64,000 bases of DNA from Salvia splendens (taxonomy: Eukaryota > Streptophyta > Magnoliopsida > Lamiales > Lamiaceae): the NCBI RefSeq assembly GCF_004379255.2, contig NC_056036.1, positions 43,363,576 to 43,427,575 on the forward strand, written 5' to 3'. Below, piece after piece: positions 1 through 12,715 of the stretch (the stretch's first letter is position 1; each line of letters begins with the position of its first letter). Both the position numbers and the translations under genes were made by a program. A model generated the notes under the pieces. That model saw only the letters and a list, made by a program, of their open reading frames with translations. It was not told where the DNA came from and did not search any database.

Positions 1-151
1 ACGTATGGGTAAGGAAATTACAATGATTAGGAAATCTACAGCAACAAAAAGCATACACAAATATTTGAGAATATATACTTAGCCACATTGGACTTTCTGA
101 ACCAACCTTTTATTAAAAAGGATTCCAGAAAAAACAAATCAGAATTCTTAC

Positions 152-2245
152 CATGGATGAAGATGAAATCTTTAACGTGCTTCATATCAAGATCTCGTAA
201 GCCAACAATATACGATGATTCAATTCGAGATGCAGCAGCTGCCCTGAAAGTACTGTCCTCCGCAGGTGCAGTTAAACCAGTGCTAGCCTAGCATCGCGTT
301 TCACAATTGAATTTACAATTTTTTAAAAAAAATAAAAGCAGTTACTACTTGAAAGCAGCCTAATCCACATGGCTCAAACATTCATCAACCTCAACATTCG
401 AAATAGTTCATGATACAATATGGAGTAAATATCTAGTAGTAGCAATAGAAATATATATCATGTTCCTAGTAATCAAAATATTCATATTAAAAGAACAGTA
501 ACAGAGTAAAGACAGATCAGTTACAAAACCTCAGCTGCTTTGAGGACTATCATTTGTAATCCATATGCAAGGACTGCAGCACACCTCCCCAATGGATCAA
601 CTTTCACTAGTGGGCCTCTTGGGAAAAATTCTCTGCCTCTTCTCAAGTGAACCCAATCAGAACCCTCAAAACAATGCATGGAACTGAAAGAGAAGAAGTA
701 AAAGTATCTATAAGTAAATTACCACCAAACAGCATTCTCATGATAGTTTGTGTTGAGGCATACTATTCTGTGTGCAACTTACGATCTGAAATTACTCTCC
801 ATAGCTTCGGGTTTGTTATATATCTCAGGATTTCAACTTGTAGGCAGTTAGAGTTCACAATTCCATGTTTAAGAAATATAGCAACATATATAAATAAAAA
901 CAAATCAAAGACCTATTTTTCCTGTCACAAATAATGTAAAGAGCTACTTCTATATGCATATGACTACATGAGTGCCACCAATAGCAGCATAGAATGCGTT
1001 GCGTTCCTTCAACATGTGGGAAAGGAATATGCAATAATAAGATTACATCACACCTGGTTCGTAGCCCACATATTGATTCATCAAACTCCAAAACTGAGAT
1101 CTTTGCATCTCGAAAAGTCAATATAATAGAGTCTCTCCTCCTTCCACCATCAGTAGCTCCATTTGGTAACACCTCCAATGACTCCACATTGCCATGCAGC
1201 CTACACCACATTAAACAAAATTGAATTAGCATCTGAAATAACGAATAATAGTGTTGTGCCATTGCAACAAATTACTTGAGGAAACTGACACTCATTCTGA
1301 AAAATTGTGGGTGCAAAAAAAAGAATCATTGCTAATATTAACAAAATTTACTACAGTAAATAGCAACATTTTAATCCAAATTCCAAAACTAGGTTAAAAT
1401 ACTGAGTGCGACAATGATGATGACGTTATGTAAGCTCAACCACGACAACTACTTTCTTAATACAATCTTAAACAATGTGAAAGACAATAGGTAATAGAAC
1501 AAAAAAAGTGAGTAACCTTGATGATACATTTGTTGCATTTGATGAATTTAGCTTCATATTAATACTCAATAACATTGTTGCAAACAAAAATTTCGCAGTT
1601 TTACCTACGAACATTCAAACATCTCCGACAAATTTCAACTAATTCCTCCAATCATCAATTTGAACACATATAATATTAACTAACTAAAAACAAAGTATAG
1701 CTATGCAAGGCATCAAACCAAACTGAAAACTAAAACCAAGAGGACAATTTCTCAATACAACATGTCCTGCAATACAGTATTTTCCTGGAGCATCCGCCAA
1801 GCAAAAAAATGCAACAAAGCTTTTCAACATTGCACAGCTGAATTATTTCCCCTCCCAATGAAATGAAATGCATAATTCAAGTAAATACTAGATATAGGAA
1901 AAGAAGAAACCTATCATGGCAAACGAGCTCAAGTGAGGCACCGGAAACGCCAGCTAAGACGGCTCCACCACCCTTGGGCTCGGCAGCAGCTTTGTGAGCT
2001 AAGGACGGAGAAGCCTCTTCCTGAATTCTTACAATGTAAACTTCAAGAACGTTGGCGGCAGCAGTAATGAGGTTGGGAACCGGTCCAATCGGCTTGGTGG
2101 AGGTGGTCCAGTCCGAGTCGATGTCGTCGGCGGTGATCGGAGGGATTTTGGGCGTGGAATCTGCGGAGGAATGGGTGATGAAACCCGAGGCGCAGTGCTC
2201 GATGCCGGTTGCCCAATGCATCATCTTGAACGCCGCGAAACTCAT
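152..2245 (-). CDS. CPSF160: CPSF160 (CPSF1), first four exons, partial
   Basis: Encodes the N-terminal part of the 160 kDa subunit of the cleavage and polyadenylation specificity factor, the nuclear complex that recognises the poly(A) signal. Minus-strand coding exons are 2245-1911, 1200-1054, 683-530 and 287-152; all junctions are GT-AG and keep one reading frame. The start at 2245 gives MSFAAFKMMHWATGIEHCAS, the conserved plant CPSF160 N-terminus. Later exons carry RLHGNVESL, RRRDSIILTFRDAKISVLEF, SMHCFEG and MKHVKDFIFIHG, all recognised from the Arabidopsis protein. The family is about 1,440 residues long, so only roughly the first 260 are here. Exon 5 must lie left of base 1, since 1-151 reads as intron. 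An exon-5-containing relic of the same gene lies at 27.7-31.3 kb on the same strand, but it is a separate copy. Identification is secure; the UTR is not defined. Confidence 0.93.
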
Positions 2246-2460
2246 ATCTGCAGTTGAGTGGATTCAAATGGTGGAAGTGGGGATGAGTGATGGTTTGGGG
2301 ATTTAGGGTTTTGCTTAAAACCCAGATGGCGGGATATTGGGTATTTCAGAAAAGGGATTAATTAGGACAGTTTCCGAAATGGAGTAAGTCTTCAATCCAA
2401 ATGGTAATGTCAACTTCTAATTTTTTAAGGTCGATTTTGCTTCATTGATTTTAGACTTTA

Positions 2461-4325
2461 TGGTCATCCACTACGATGTCTCTATACCGTCCCTTAAACC
2501 GTCCATTAACTACTATTTGAAGACTCGACTGTCCTTTTTTTCTTCATTCCTTAACTAAGGGACGGAACCTGCAACGCTTCGTCCCTTAATTATCCCTTAT
2601 TCTGTCACTTAAATTACTATTCATTCAATTTCATTTTTTATTTTTATTTCCACCCAACTCAATTAAAACAAACACACTTTATTAAAAACACACAACATAA
2701 AAAAAACACACAACATAATTTAAAATACAAATTTATAGAAAATAAAAAAACTACTCCGCCGGCGAATCATCACCCCCCGAAGGCGGTCGAGGTTGAGGGG
2801 GAGTCGGAAGGCCATGTTGTGCTGCCATATGCACAATTCCGTTCCACCAGGCCGCGAATTGGGAGGGCGAGTAGCGGGAAGTGTCCGCCATTGTAGCGGT
2901 CATGTACACCGCCATAAAGTGTGTCCGAGCCTCCCCGCGAGCCCGATCCCGAGGCCGCCTGGCTTGATTCGCCCCGGCCCTTCCTCGCTCTAGCCGCTTT
3001 CGCCGCCTTCGTCCCTTGCGGACGACGGCGCCCGCGGCTGGATCCTCCAGCATCGCCGACCGTACCCCCAAACTCCTGCGAGGTAGCCTCTTGTGGGTCG
3101 ATGCCCTCAACGGTGTCACCACCAGACGAGTAGTGGCCACTCGTCGTATGCTTCGTGCGCTTCAAGGTTGAGCCTGAGCTGGAGCGGACACCGCCGGCCC
3201 ACCGTTCCTCGTCCTTGACGGCCTGCCAAACATCAACATATTTGAATTGGTGACGGGTGTCCTGGTAGTAGGCGCGCAAAGTGGCCGGCAAAATGTCGGC
3301 TCCCGTGGCGCCGCTTTGGTAGCGAGCCGCTTCGGCCGAGTAGATGCCGCAGAATTTTTTTACCTGTCTGTCGACTCGGTCAAAGTGAGAGCGGAGCATT
3401 TTATATTTGCGCTTGAAGGAGCCTTTCGGCTTTATCTGGTGGTAGACCTCGCAGATCTTTTTCCCATAAACACTTTCGGGCTTGTTGATTCCCGACGATG
3501 GGATCGTACGAGACGGTGATCCAGGCGTTATACACCGCCAGCGTTTCGACGTTGCTGTACGAATGCCGGCCTAAATCCTCTTCCTCCGCCTCGTCTCGGC
3601 CACCTCCACCGCTTCGAACTACTCCCGGCGTGGGATCAATGGTAAAATCCTCCCGAATCTGGGATAATCCCTGCGAATAACGCGGGGTGGAGGGGCGGGC
3701 ATATGCATCAACGTCAAAATTGGGTGGTTGGTATCCCCCGGGCATCGCCGAACTCTGGGTGCCCGGCGTCGACGAACCGGAACCTCCCAGTGTGTTGATC
3801 ATGGTCTCCCAATCACCGAACGCGTTGAGATCCCATCCGCCGGAGCCTCCACCGCCGTAGTTGCCGTCGCCGGACATCTTGTGATGAGTTGTTAGATGAA
3901 AATTGGAGATGAAATTGAGATGATTTAGGAAGAGTAGATGTGTAGTTGTGTGTGAAATGAGGATGAGTTAGGAGTATTTATAGAGTAAAAAAATTAATTA
4001 AAAAATAAAAACAAAAAAACGATAATATTATCGTTCGAATTTTTTTTCATTTATTTTTATTTTTTTTAAATTCAATTTTTAAAAAGAAATTATTATTGCG
4101 TCAGCACGTGACGACGCCCACTCGCGGGCCGGCGAGTGGGCGTCACGCACGACGCCGGGTCGAGCCACTTCGCCGAGGCGCGTGGCGCGACGGCCCGTCT
4201 CGTGTCTTGGAGACACAGGCCGCGGGACGGGATGGGACGCGAGACGAGACGGGCGCTGCAACGCGTCGCGCTGCGGATCCGTCCCTCCGGGACGGGACGC
4301 GCCGCGCGCCGCGTTGCGGATGCTC
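2461..4325 (-). mobile_element. Decayed PIF/Harbinger-like element carrying only ORF1
   Basis: The ends resemble each other as inverted repeats: the left starts tggtcatccactacgatg and the right, reverse-complemented, starts gagcatccgcaacgcg. Both are followed by copies of a cgtccc motif. Flanking TTA on the left and TAA on the right are compatible with the 3-bp TWA targets of Harbinger elements, but they do not match exactly. The interior holds a minus-strand ORF1-type gene and no transposase. Bases 4090-4325 are a strikingly GC-rich, palindromic subterminal block. The family call is inferred from the termini and ORF1 type; the exact ends are uncertain. Confidence 0.6.
2751..3877 (-). pseudogene. 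Harbinger ORF1 / NAM-associated (GST T3-like) protein, frameshifted
   Basis: Minus-strand coding similarity starts at Met 3877 (Gly/Ser-rich N-terminus). It runs into a helical region with VYNAWITVSYDPIVGNQQ near residue 115, typical of the plant proteins annotated as glutathione S-transferase T3-like or No-apical-meristem-associated. These are the Myb/SANT-like ORF1 partners of PIF/Harbinger transposases, not transferases. The reading frame breaks at a five-base homopolymer (3458-3462). The downstream block beginning KMLRSHFDRVDRQVKKF near 3399 is in a different frame. A second frame change near 2920-2935 precedes the C-terminal block with ADTSRYSPSQFAAWWNGI. With two frame breaks it is unlikely to make a full protein. 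Confidence 0.7.
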
Positions 4326-4370
4326 TAATTGAAATATAGAGTCTCAAGTAGGCTGAATTGTTTTCAAACT

Positions 4371-4554
4371 AGTCCCTCTGTTAATTGACACTAATTTTTT
4401 TTTGTCATTCGCAGTTAATTGACATTCTTACTCTAAAATTCCATTATTTCATTCCACTAATTCTCACATTAACTAATATTTTCTATACATTTTTATTGCA
4501 TTTTTAAAATTCATGTCAAGTCAATCAGTGTCAATTAATGAGGGATAGAAAGAG
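4371..4554. mobile_element. Stowaway-like MITE
   Basis: The ends are imperfect inverted repeats: gtccctctgttaattgacac on the left and tgtcaattaatgagggata on the right. The interior is AT-rich and non-coding, and the flanks are TA-rich. Confidence 0.6.
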
Positions 4555-4560
4555 TATATT

Positions 4561-4890
4561 TACTGCCTCCATTCTTGAAAATTAAAACTCCATTAATTGG
4601 TAAAATAAGAGCATAATATTATTAAAGGAAAAAAGAAAAAGAAAAAAGAGAAAGTAAGAAACTTTAAAATGAGTTTTAATGCACCTCGAGTAAAGTAAGA
4701 AAATAAAATTAATAATGTAAAAGAGAAAAAAAGAGAGAGAGAAAAGTAAGAAAGGAGAAGATAAAAAATAATAGAAGTAGTATTAGTTGATTGTGAAATC
4801 CACGACCTAAAATAGAAAATTTAAAATTTTATATTTTAAAGGACGATCCAAAATAGAAATAGTTTCTCTTTTTAAGGGACGGAAGTAATA
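4561..4890. mobile_element. Stowaway-like MITE
   Basis: The left end tactgcctccattcttgaaa pairs with the right end tttaagggacggaagtaata. This is the ctccctccgt-type terminal repeat of plant Stowaway elements, with TA at both edges. The interior is purine-rich and non-coding. Confidence 0.65.
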
Positions 4891-6014
4891 CTAATTACTT
4901 AAAACCGGGAATTACTTTTTTACTTTTGTCAATATACCTTTCCAATGATGACTTTATTTAATGGATGAAAAATCATTTTCCAATTAAATAGGAGTATAAT
5001 TTATCAGCTCTATGTATATTTTGAAGATTATACATGTTGCAACCCCATCTTAAAATCAATTGGCAATAAGTAAAGCATAACATCTCAATTTAACCATCCA
5101 AAAAAAAGAAGAGGATGCTTGATAAAACTGAGAATTATGTCCCACAAATACTCATCGGTCATTTTCTCAATTAGAAACCTCGATAGTGTATCCTCTTTTG
5201 CATCCTTTTACCCACGCTCTCTCTTACTGTGAAGGAAAACTAGTAATTTAGTCTGACCATTGTCTCGTAGCTCAAATATTATACTATCCGTAAGACTCTA
5301 TTTATATTACCTTTAATTTCAGCATCTGTATATTTATATTTTTACAAATAGTAGTAGTAGTTCACTTCATATTTTATACTAATAATTTAATATTTTAAAA
5401 AATAGTGGTAGCATCACTAAAAAATTACTAAAACTCATAATCATCAAACTTCATCTTTGGCACGTACATTTTTCAAAATAAAATAAAATATAAATTAGAT
5501 ATATTAAGTAAATTATGCTAACAGTAATGTTGCATAATTTAGAGAAAAATAGAGGAAATCTTTTAGTTGGATAAAAATTATTGAGCAAAAATCTAAGAAA
5601 ACTATTCGTTAAATAAAAAATCTAGAGAGTTCAAGATAAAATGTTAAGTTATGTAACTGTAAGTCTAAATGTAAAGAATTTAATGTTTACAACTAAAAAA
5701 TTTTAATCTTTTCAGCTCACTACTAAGAAGTTTTAAATTGCACCACCAAATGGATAAAGAATAAATAAATAAATATAAGAAATAACACCCCTCTTATCAA
5801 AAAAGGGGGGAAAAGAACATAAGTAACAAATTATAATGTAATCCTTCAGGCTTATCTTTACGCATTCCAACATTTCTTAATAATATAATTTTTTTTCCCA
5901 AATGTCTAGAATATAATATTATAATGGTATCTTATCTTTCTTTCAAGGAAGATGAGCACTAATTTTATGCAATTTATTTTTATGTATTGAGTCAAAAGAA
6001 TAAAGTAAGATAGA
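4891..6014. other. AT-rich intergenic spacer
   Basis: No convincing coding sequence on either strand. Contains short A/T runs and an aataaataaataaatat stretch near 5760. Nothing recognised. Confidence 0.6.
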
Positions 6015-6455
6015 TATTACATTTGTCTCTTAAAAATAGAAATTATTTCAATTTTGGACCATCTTTTAAAAAAGAAACTTTAGCATCTATCTATTTTAGG
6101 ATATGAGTCCTACCATATCTTAACTCTACTTTCACTACTTTTTCTCTTTCTCTCTCTTTTTCATCCTTTTTTTCCTTTCCATCTCACTTACTTTACCTCT
6201 TCTCACTTACTTTATCAATTATGCATTAGGATATGGACCTTACAGTCTGCTAACTCTACTTTCACTACTTTTTATCTTCCTCTCTCTTTTTTTGTCCTTT
6301 TTTCCTTTTCATCTCACTTATTTTACCTCTTCTCACTTGCTTTATCAATTATGCATTAAAACTCGTGATAGAGATAAAGATGTTTTCATTTTTTTAATAA
6401 TTGATCTTCTTAATTGGGATAAACTGAAATAGAAAGTGGAATGGAAGGAGTATTT
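6015..6455. mobile_element. Stowaway-like MITE with internal duplication
   Basis: Weak terminal inverted repeats: the left block around 6020-6060 pairs with the right end agaaagtggaatggaaggag. Inside, a segment of about 128 bp is tandemly duplicated (about 6098-6225 and 6226-6355). Both copies begin aggatatg and contain taactctactttcactactt followed by pyrimidine-rich DNA. Confidence 0.5.
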
Positions 6456-8200
6456 ATTTCAAAAGCTTTTAAGCCCTATATATTAGGCCAACATGTTATA
6501 TTAGGCCAACATGTTAATCCGAAGTTGGAAGAAATTTATAATCCAAGCGGGTTCCAAGTTCCAAAAGTGAGGTATCCGTATCCCCCATGAATTTGGGATT
6601 TTAGGGCTTTGTGTGCAAGAATGAAAAAAACATGAAGATACGGTAATTCCAAACGGCAAAATAATTAATAAAAAGAGCTCTTATTTTGTCTGAGAAACAA
6701 ATAATACAATATTGACTAGAAATAATACAAACATGATTGTCGTTAATTCGATTTCTGAGATTTGAGTTATTGATTTGTGAAATTGGATTCATGTAGATTT
6801 CTCAGTCACTACTATTGAACAATTTGAAATTTGTTGGTGAGGCATGTTATGAAACCACTTTGTTTAAGAATTTAATTCATGGAATGTCGATTGAGATCAT
6901 TGTGAAATTCATGAATAAGGTTCATTTTCTTACTTTTTCACATTTATAAGGTTGGTTCATCATTCATCTTCATGAAATCCCCTGTTATAAATTTAAATGC
7001 ATACAATTTTTTCTAGAATCTCTCTCTTTTTTAGGACATTGCAGGTACATCCATAAGTTCTAATCCGCTCACTAATGCATATTCGTACGAAAAATGGTTA
7101 CCCCCGAGATTTTTTGCTGATGTTTCTCAATATTTGTTTGTGTAGGCAATCTAAAACTGCACAATAATTGTGTAAGCAGATGACCTCAAGTCAGATGTTT
7201 CTGTCCATGACCGAAGAGGTATATTATAGAGCATATATAACTAATCCTGAAAGTTACATGTAAAAATTGAGGATTGTTTTGGCTGATTTCTGAATTTGTG
7301 GATGGGATATTTTGCAGTTTGATATGGGTGATGTTCTCATCAGTGGTAAACAAAGTAGTGGTATCACTGGTATGTCACACCACATTTTTCACCACTTTGT
7401 ATAGATTTGAAAAAAAAATGTGAGATACATGTTGTATGCATTTTGTAGACTATTGCACCTAAGGATGTACATCGTTTCCGGATTCTGTGACTTCTCTTAT
7501 AGCCGGTCCAACGATATTTGCTATGCTTTAGTAATCAGACTAGTAGGATGTTTGGCTAAGCCTATTTAAAGATGTTAGTAGATTTATGCTAATGGATCAT
7601 TTGTTGTAGACTGATAGCCATGATCAACCCATGCCATACAAGTATCTGGAGTGGTAAATCAAGAATGCAAGTTTGTGGTTCAAAAATATGGCTCATCTAT
7701 TATGGATATTCTCTTGAAAGAGGTAACTTTTCTTGTTTTTGATGCTCTACATTTGTTCCCAATTTCTGATGTTGCTCTCAACCATGGTTTGGTATGTCTA
7801 CGATTGCAACCAGATAATATATATGGCCAACTCGGGGTGTGCGCAACCCATGGAGCAAGGCTAGTGCTCGTCTTCATAGATAGTTGAGCTTAGATAAATT
7901 AAATATATGATAATTGAGGTTTGTGTAGATGGATATCTGATTTTCAAATGCACAAGCTTTGCTCAATGATAATTGGAAGGACTGAAGAGAGAAGAAGGTA
8001 GAGATTTTATCAGTTCTAGAAGCTGCATAATGTTCTGATCTCGATTTACTGTTTCTGAAGTTGTAATTTACTTATTACGGGTGTGAGGGGTGTCTCACCT
8101 AATCATATATTTGTATCTGTGAATGTTTTCTTAATTGTTAATCTATAAATTTATAAACTAGAAAATAAAATTTGATGTTTTTTTTAAATATGGATTACTA
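6456..8200. other. Intergenic spacer, no gene recognised
   Basis: Scattered short open frames only; the longest is 78 codons (7651-7887) and has no recognisable motif. Two intron-like boundaries are visible (near 7145 and 7318), so this may be a degraded gene, but no family could be named. Confidence 0.4.
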
Positions 8201-8640
8201 TTAGCGACGGATTTTTCGTCAGTAATAAAATTTGAGGTTTACTAACCAGCTTTTTACAACAGTGCATTCTGTCAGGAATATGTCATTAATCTCTTTCTGG
8301 AGAATATATGGATTTTACTGACGGATATTTTCGTCACTAATTTCCATTTTTTTGTAGTGTGCACTATTTAAAGCGTCTCTAAGTACAAGTAAAAGCGTCT
8401 TAAATATGATGGAGACGCACGTTAAAACCGTCCCAAAAATTAACTCACCGACGCTAGCTAAAAGCATCATTAATTGGATTTGGCACGTTCCCGGTAAAGA
8501 CACTTTTTAAAGTTTCGTGATGTATTTAGTAACACGAAAAAGCGTTCTCAATTAAGCAAAATGTATTTAGTAACACAAAAAGCATCCTCAATTAAGCAAA
8601 AAAAAACATCCTTTGAGCTCTTTTTTCTTGTAGTGTTAGT
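8200..8640. mobile_element. Two CACTA-type terminal fragments
   Basis: Two sites end in tgtagtg after a T-rich run: ttttttgtagtg ending near 8357, and ttttttcttgtagtg ending near 8637. Read in reverse they begin CACTACAA, the classic terminus of plant CACTA/EnSpm elements. Subterminal gacgga/tccgtc repeats (8202-8330) fit as well. No matching left terminus or transposase was located, so these look like nested remnants. Confidence 0.4.
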
Positions 8641-11197
8641 CTCAATTATAGACAAAATGATGCCATCTCGATCGACAACCCAATTCTTGAAATCCAAGTT
8701 GAATAATATGATTTTAAATGATAAAATATGTCTCATAAATTTGAAAAATGACTCACCATAGGAAATTGTTACAAATTTCAATGGTACATAAATTTTTAAG
8801 ATTAATTTTATAATTCATTTAAAGTGTATAATGTTTAAAACTAATATCCTTCTAAATGTCTAATAAACATTTCCATTCGAATAGAGCTTAGTCGGTGAAT
8901 TTTTCCATTTGAAAGAAAGTGTTAACGACATGACAAATATATTATAAATATACTTGTATGTGCTTTGTAACATCCCGAATTATAGGCACCAATAAAAGGT
9001 TTGGATATGTGGTGAGGAATAGTAGTTAAGTTAAACCGTAAGGTATAAATTTGATACGAAATGCCGATTAGTCAATTTTCGGCAATTTCTTTTGTCCGTG
9101 TAAAATCATAAATCGAAGCTAAGGGGTAATAATTTTATAAATTACAAATTATGGCCTAGAATAATTGTTGATAATGTGAGGAATTGTTTTGGGCCATTTG
9201 AAGGTAATTAAAAAAATTTCTATCGCCGATAATTTCAGTTTTTAACGAAAACGATCGGCGAAACTTTTGAAGATATAGACAGGAATAATTTTGCCTTAAA
9301 CTAGAATTTAAATGCTAAATGATGATATAAAGAGTTCCTAAATGTGATATCATATGATAGGGCAATAAAATGTTACAAGATAATTAATTTATTTAAAAAC
9401 TAACTAAATAATTAAATAATGATTAGAATTCTCTAGAGAATTCTTTTGTCTATCATCAACTCCAAACCCCCCCCTCATTTCAGCCACAAGCACGTCCTCC
9501 CCCTCTCCATGGAAGACCAAAAGCTTAAGCTTTTTAATTTCCAAATATTTGTCATTTAATCGGTAAATCGATCGGGTAATCTTGTATCCGCCAGCAAATC
9601 GAGGTAGCCCTTTCTTCCTATTCTATTTTTATACCTTGAACTTGAGTATATGTTGATGTTGAAGGGCTGAAATTTCATTCACTCGGGGGTAGGAAAACTA
9701 ACCGATTAAATTTCGATATATTGGCGTTTACGCGATCATAGGCCTTCATTTGTCGTTGTTTGATATTTGAATTAGAAGTTTGATTACATGGATGTGAATT
9801 TGGATGAATATTGAACAGGGGGGGAGCTGAATTGATGATATTTGATGTGGAATGGTTGGGTTTGAGATAAAAGCTTGAGAAGAATCAAACTCTCTAATCT
9901 GCCGCCTCCTAGTTTGAATTATTAAGCATTTTAAGAAAGGTTAAAACTTTTGTTTAACAATTTTAAAAATAACTATATTTAGTCTTGAGGTCCCCTGAAT
10001 TTTATGGAGAATTTAGGAGTTCAGTTACTGCATGTATAAATTGTTAAGACAATACCGCCGGAAACTGTCAAAATTGTGGTAAACTGCCATATTTTAGTAT
10101 GTTCTATCCGAATTATTCAGGGCATTTAAGGTCAATGAAAACTTGATTTCATAATTTCTAAATTAACTATAAGGTGTCTCGTTGTTCTCTGAATTTTGTG
10201 ACTAATTAAAGAGTACAAATACTATTTATAAAAATTGTGTAGAAAATGTTGCCAGAAACTGTTCGATTTTGTTAGTCTCTGGTAAAAGGAGAATATCTCT
10301 CAAACCATTAGAAATTTTTGAATGAATCTTGTTGGATTATAAACTATACTTCTTTGGGCATTTAAAAATATTAGGTCAAGCCTCTAAATCCTTCCGAATG
10401 AATATAGAATTTTTATGACGAATCAGTCCAGCGCAGTTGTATAGTTAGATGATTTAAGTTAATATAGCAAATTAATTTATTTAGATGATTTAATGATGAA
10501 AACATGATCATGGGTAAATATGAGTTATTAAATGGTACGCTATTTATATTATGCATAAAGCGAAGGAGCATATAGTGCGTTTTGATCACAAAGGAGTGGA
10601 TTTAGAGGGTAGAGAAGTATCAAGGTGAAATAGGCTTATGTTCATAAGCCTGCGAGGTAGCGTATCCTCTCTATGGTTTTCGATTCTTTAGGTTGAGATG
10701 ATGTGTGCTATAATGTGATTATATGTGAGATGTTTAAATAATGTGCTTAAATATGCTTATAATTTAATATGTGGATTATTATGATTCTTATTAATTTTAA
10801 TATGAATGATCTGTGGAAAAAAAATGGTACGAATATGAATAAAGACAATGGATATGATATGCAATGAAGTGTAATAAATTATGAAGATCTGAATAATGTG
10901 AAATATGTCTGAATAGATTATGAAAAAAAATATCTGAATATATATGAAAAAGAGTGTCTGTGAATTCGATAAGAATGATTATCTGAAGTGATATTTGGAA
11001 ATGGAATAAATGTGAAAAAGAGATTTGAAAGAAGAATATGAAATAAAACGTCCTGTTTGCTTGGTCATATGTGTTGGGTACAATTGGCATGCCATAGGAC
11101 AGCAGCGCTGCATTATCTGTGATCACTCGTCTTCTGGATAACCGAAGCGAGGATCGTCTGTTATCTGATGGGCCCCTATCTGATCTGTCTGATCTGC

Positions 11198-11312
11198 ACC
11201 CTAATGGGTGGTTTGATTATCTGTCCGCACCCTCATGGGTGGTCTGATTATCTGTCTGCACCCTCATGGGTGGTCTGATTATCTGTCTGCACCCTATGGG
11301 TGGTCTGTGCGG
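11198..11312. repeat. Tandem repeat of about 31 bp inside the solo LTR
   Basis: About four units built around cctcatgggtggtctgatta followed by tctgtctgca. Copies vary by single bases. Confidence 0.75.
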
Positions 11313-11404
11313 AGTCCTCTCGAGGACAAAATCCGCGTCTGCATCTGATTCTGTTTCTGATCTGATCCGTGTACCCTGCCTGAAACCAAGCAGATATTGG
11401 GGCT

Positions 11405-11770
11405 ATAAGATAAAATAATATCTGATGATTTCTGAATAAAGGATCTGTAATCTGTAATCTGTGATATATGATAATATAAGATAAAATAATATCTGATGAT
11501 TTCTGAATAAATGATCTGTAAGCTGTAATCTGTGATATATGATAATATAAGATAAAATAATATCTGATGATTTCTGAATAAATGATCTGTAATCTGTGAT
11601 ATATGATAATATAAGATAAAATAATATCTGATGATTTCTGAATAAATGATCTGTAATCTGTAATATGTGATATATGATAATATAAGATAAAATAATATCT
11701 GATGATTTCTGAATAAATGATCTGTAATATATGATAAGATAAGAAAAAATTAATATCTGATGACTTGTGA
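11405..11770. repeat. Tandem repeat of about 65-72 bp inside the solo LTR
   Basis: About five units, each containing aataatatctgatgatttct, then gaataaatgatctgtaat and a variable number of ctgtaat/gtgatat blocks. The array creates a long minus-strand open frame with no protein-like composition. Confidence 0.75.
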
Positions 11771-12715
11771 ATAAAGGATCGGTAATATGTGATATGTGAT
11801 ATGTGATTTGTGAAATATGATATATGATATGATTGTTGATCGGTCCTCACGGAGGAAATGATATTTTATGTTGAACGGTCCCCGCTCGGGGTAATTAACA
11901 CGGAAGAATAGTATACGAAAATAAATGGTAAAATGAGAAAAATGTGATACGAAATGATATATGATGATATGCGAAATCTGGAGAAACCAAAGCTATAAGA
12001 TACAATGAAAATGTTGTAGTATAGAAATAAATATATGAATCTGTTATCAAGAGACCATAAGAGAAATATGACGAGGATGATATGATGAATATATATGGGT
12101 ATCTGAACAGGTATGCTTTGGTGTGAAAATTCTGAGAATTTGGAATATATATATTGTAAGAATAAGTCAAGATAATAAGGAAATGGCATTAAGAATGAAA
12201 TCTCTGAAGAGACATGAGTAAGAATATATGGAAAAGTTGTATGACGATAATACAAATAAGTTTGATATAATGAGATTGTAAGTAATTTTGGAAATCTGTG
12301 AAATTGAAATGAAAACAAGCAAAAGATTAAAAAGGAAATAATGTAGTTATTATAGTTACTATTGTCTTAGCTGAGAGGGTTGGATTCTGTAGTTTGGATA
12401 TTGCTACTGGGCTTTCGAGCTCACTCCCCCTCTTTCCCCCCTGCAGGTTAGAGTCGACATTATGTCAGTGGTGTTGCGCAGCTTTGCATCTTTGGCGAGT
12501 CACTGGTGGTCAACTTGGTTTAGTAGTCGTGGCATGTTATGTAATAGTTTAATCTTTAACCTTCCGCTGGATAAATGTTAAGTTTTTAAATGTAATAGAT
12601 TTTAATTATGCTTTTAAGCTAAAAAGAAAAAGGAAAAATTTCAGCACGGGTTTTCGATACTGAAACGTGACATCACTTATTCGGTGGGTTACCTACCGGG
12701 TAAGGGGTGTTACAT

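Larger units (their letters stand above)
8966..12714. mobile_element. Solo LTR, 3.75 kb, probably Tekay/Del-type Ty3-gypsy
   Basis: The segment starts TGTAACATCCCG and ends GGGGTGTTACA, giving TG...CA ends with short inverted repeats TGTAACA/TGTTACA. It is flanked by a perfect 5-bp target-site duplication TGCTT (8961-8965 and 12715-12719). It has no gag or pol, no primer-binding site and no second LTR, so it is a solo LTR left by recombination. The TGTAACAyCCC start and the great length are typical of Tekay/Del chromovirus LTRs; that assignment is an inference. Open frames inside are by-products of tandem repeats. Confidence 0.85.

Noticed and set aside
4079..4347. Overlapping Arg-rich open frames on both strands
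   Set aside because: They lie in the GC-rich subterminal block of the Harbinger element; both strands are open because of base composition, with no family features.
10797..12318. Long minus-strand open frames rich in Tyr/Ile/His/Ser
   Set aside because: They derive from AT-rich tandem arrays in the solo LTR; no protein-like composition.
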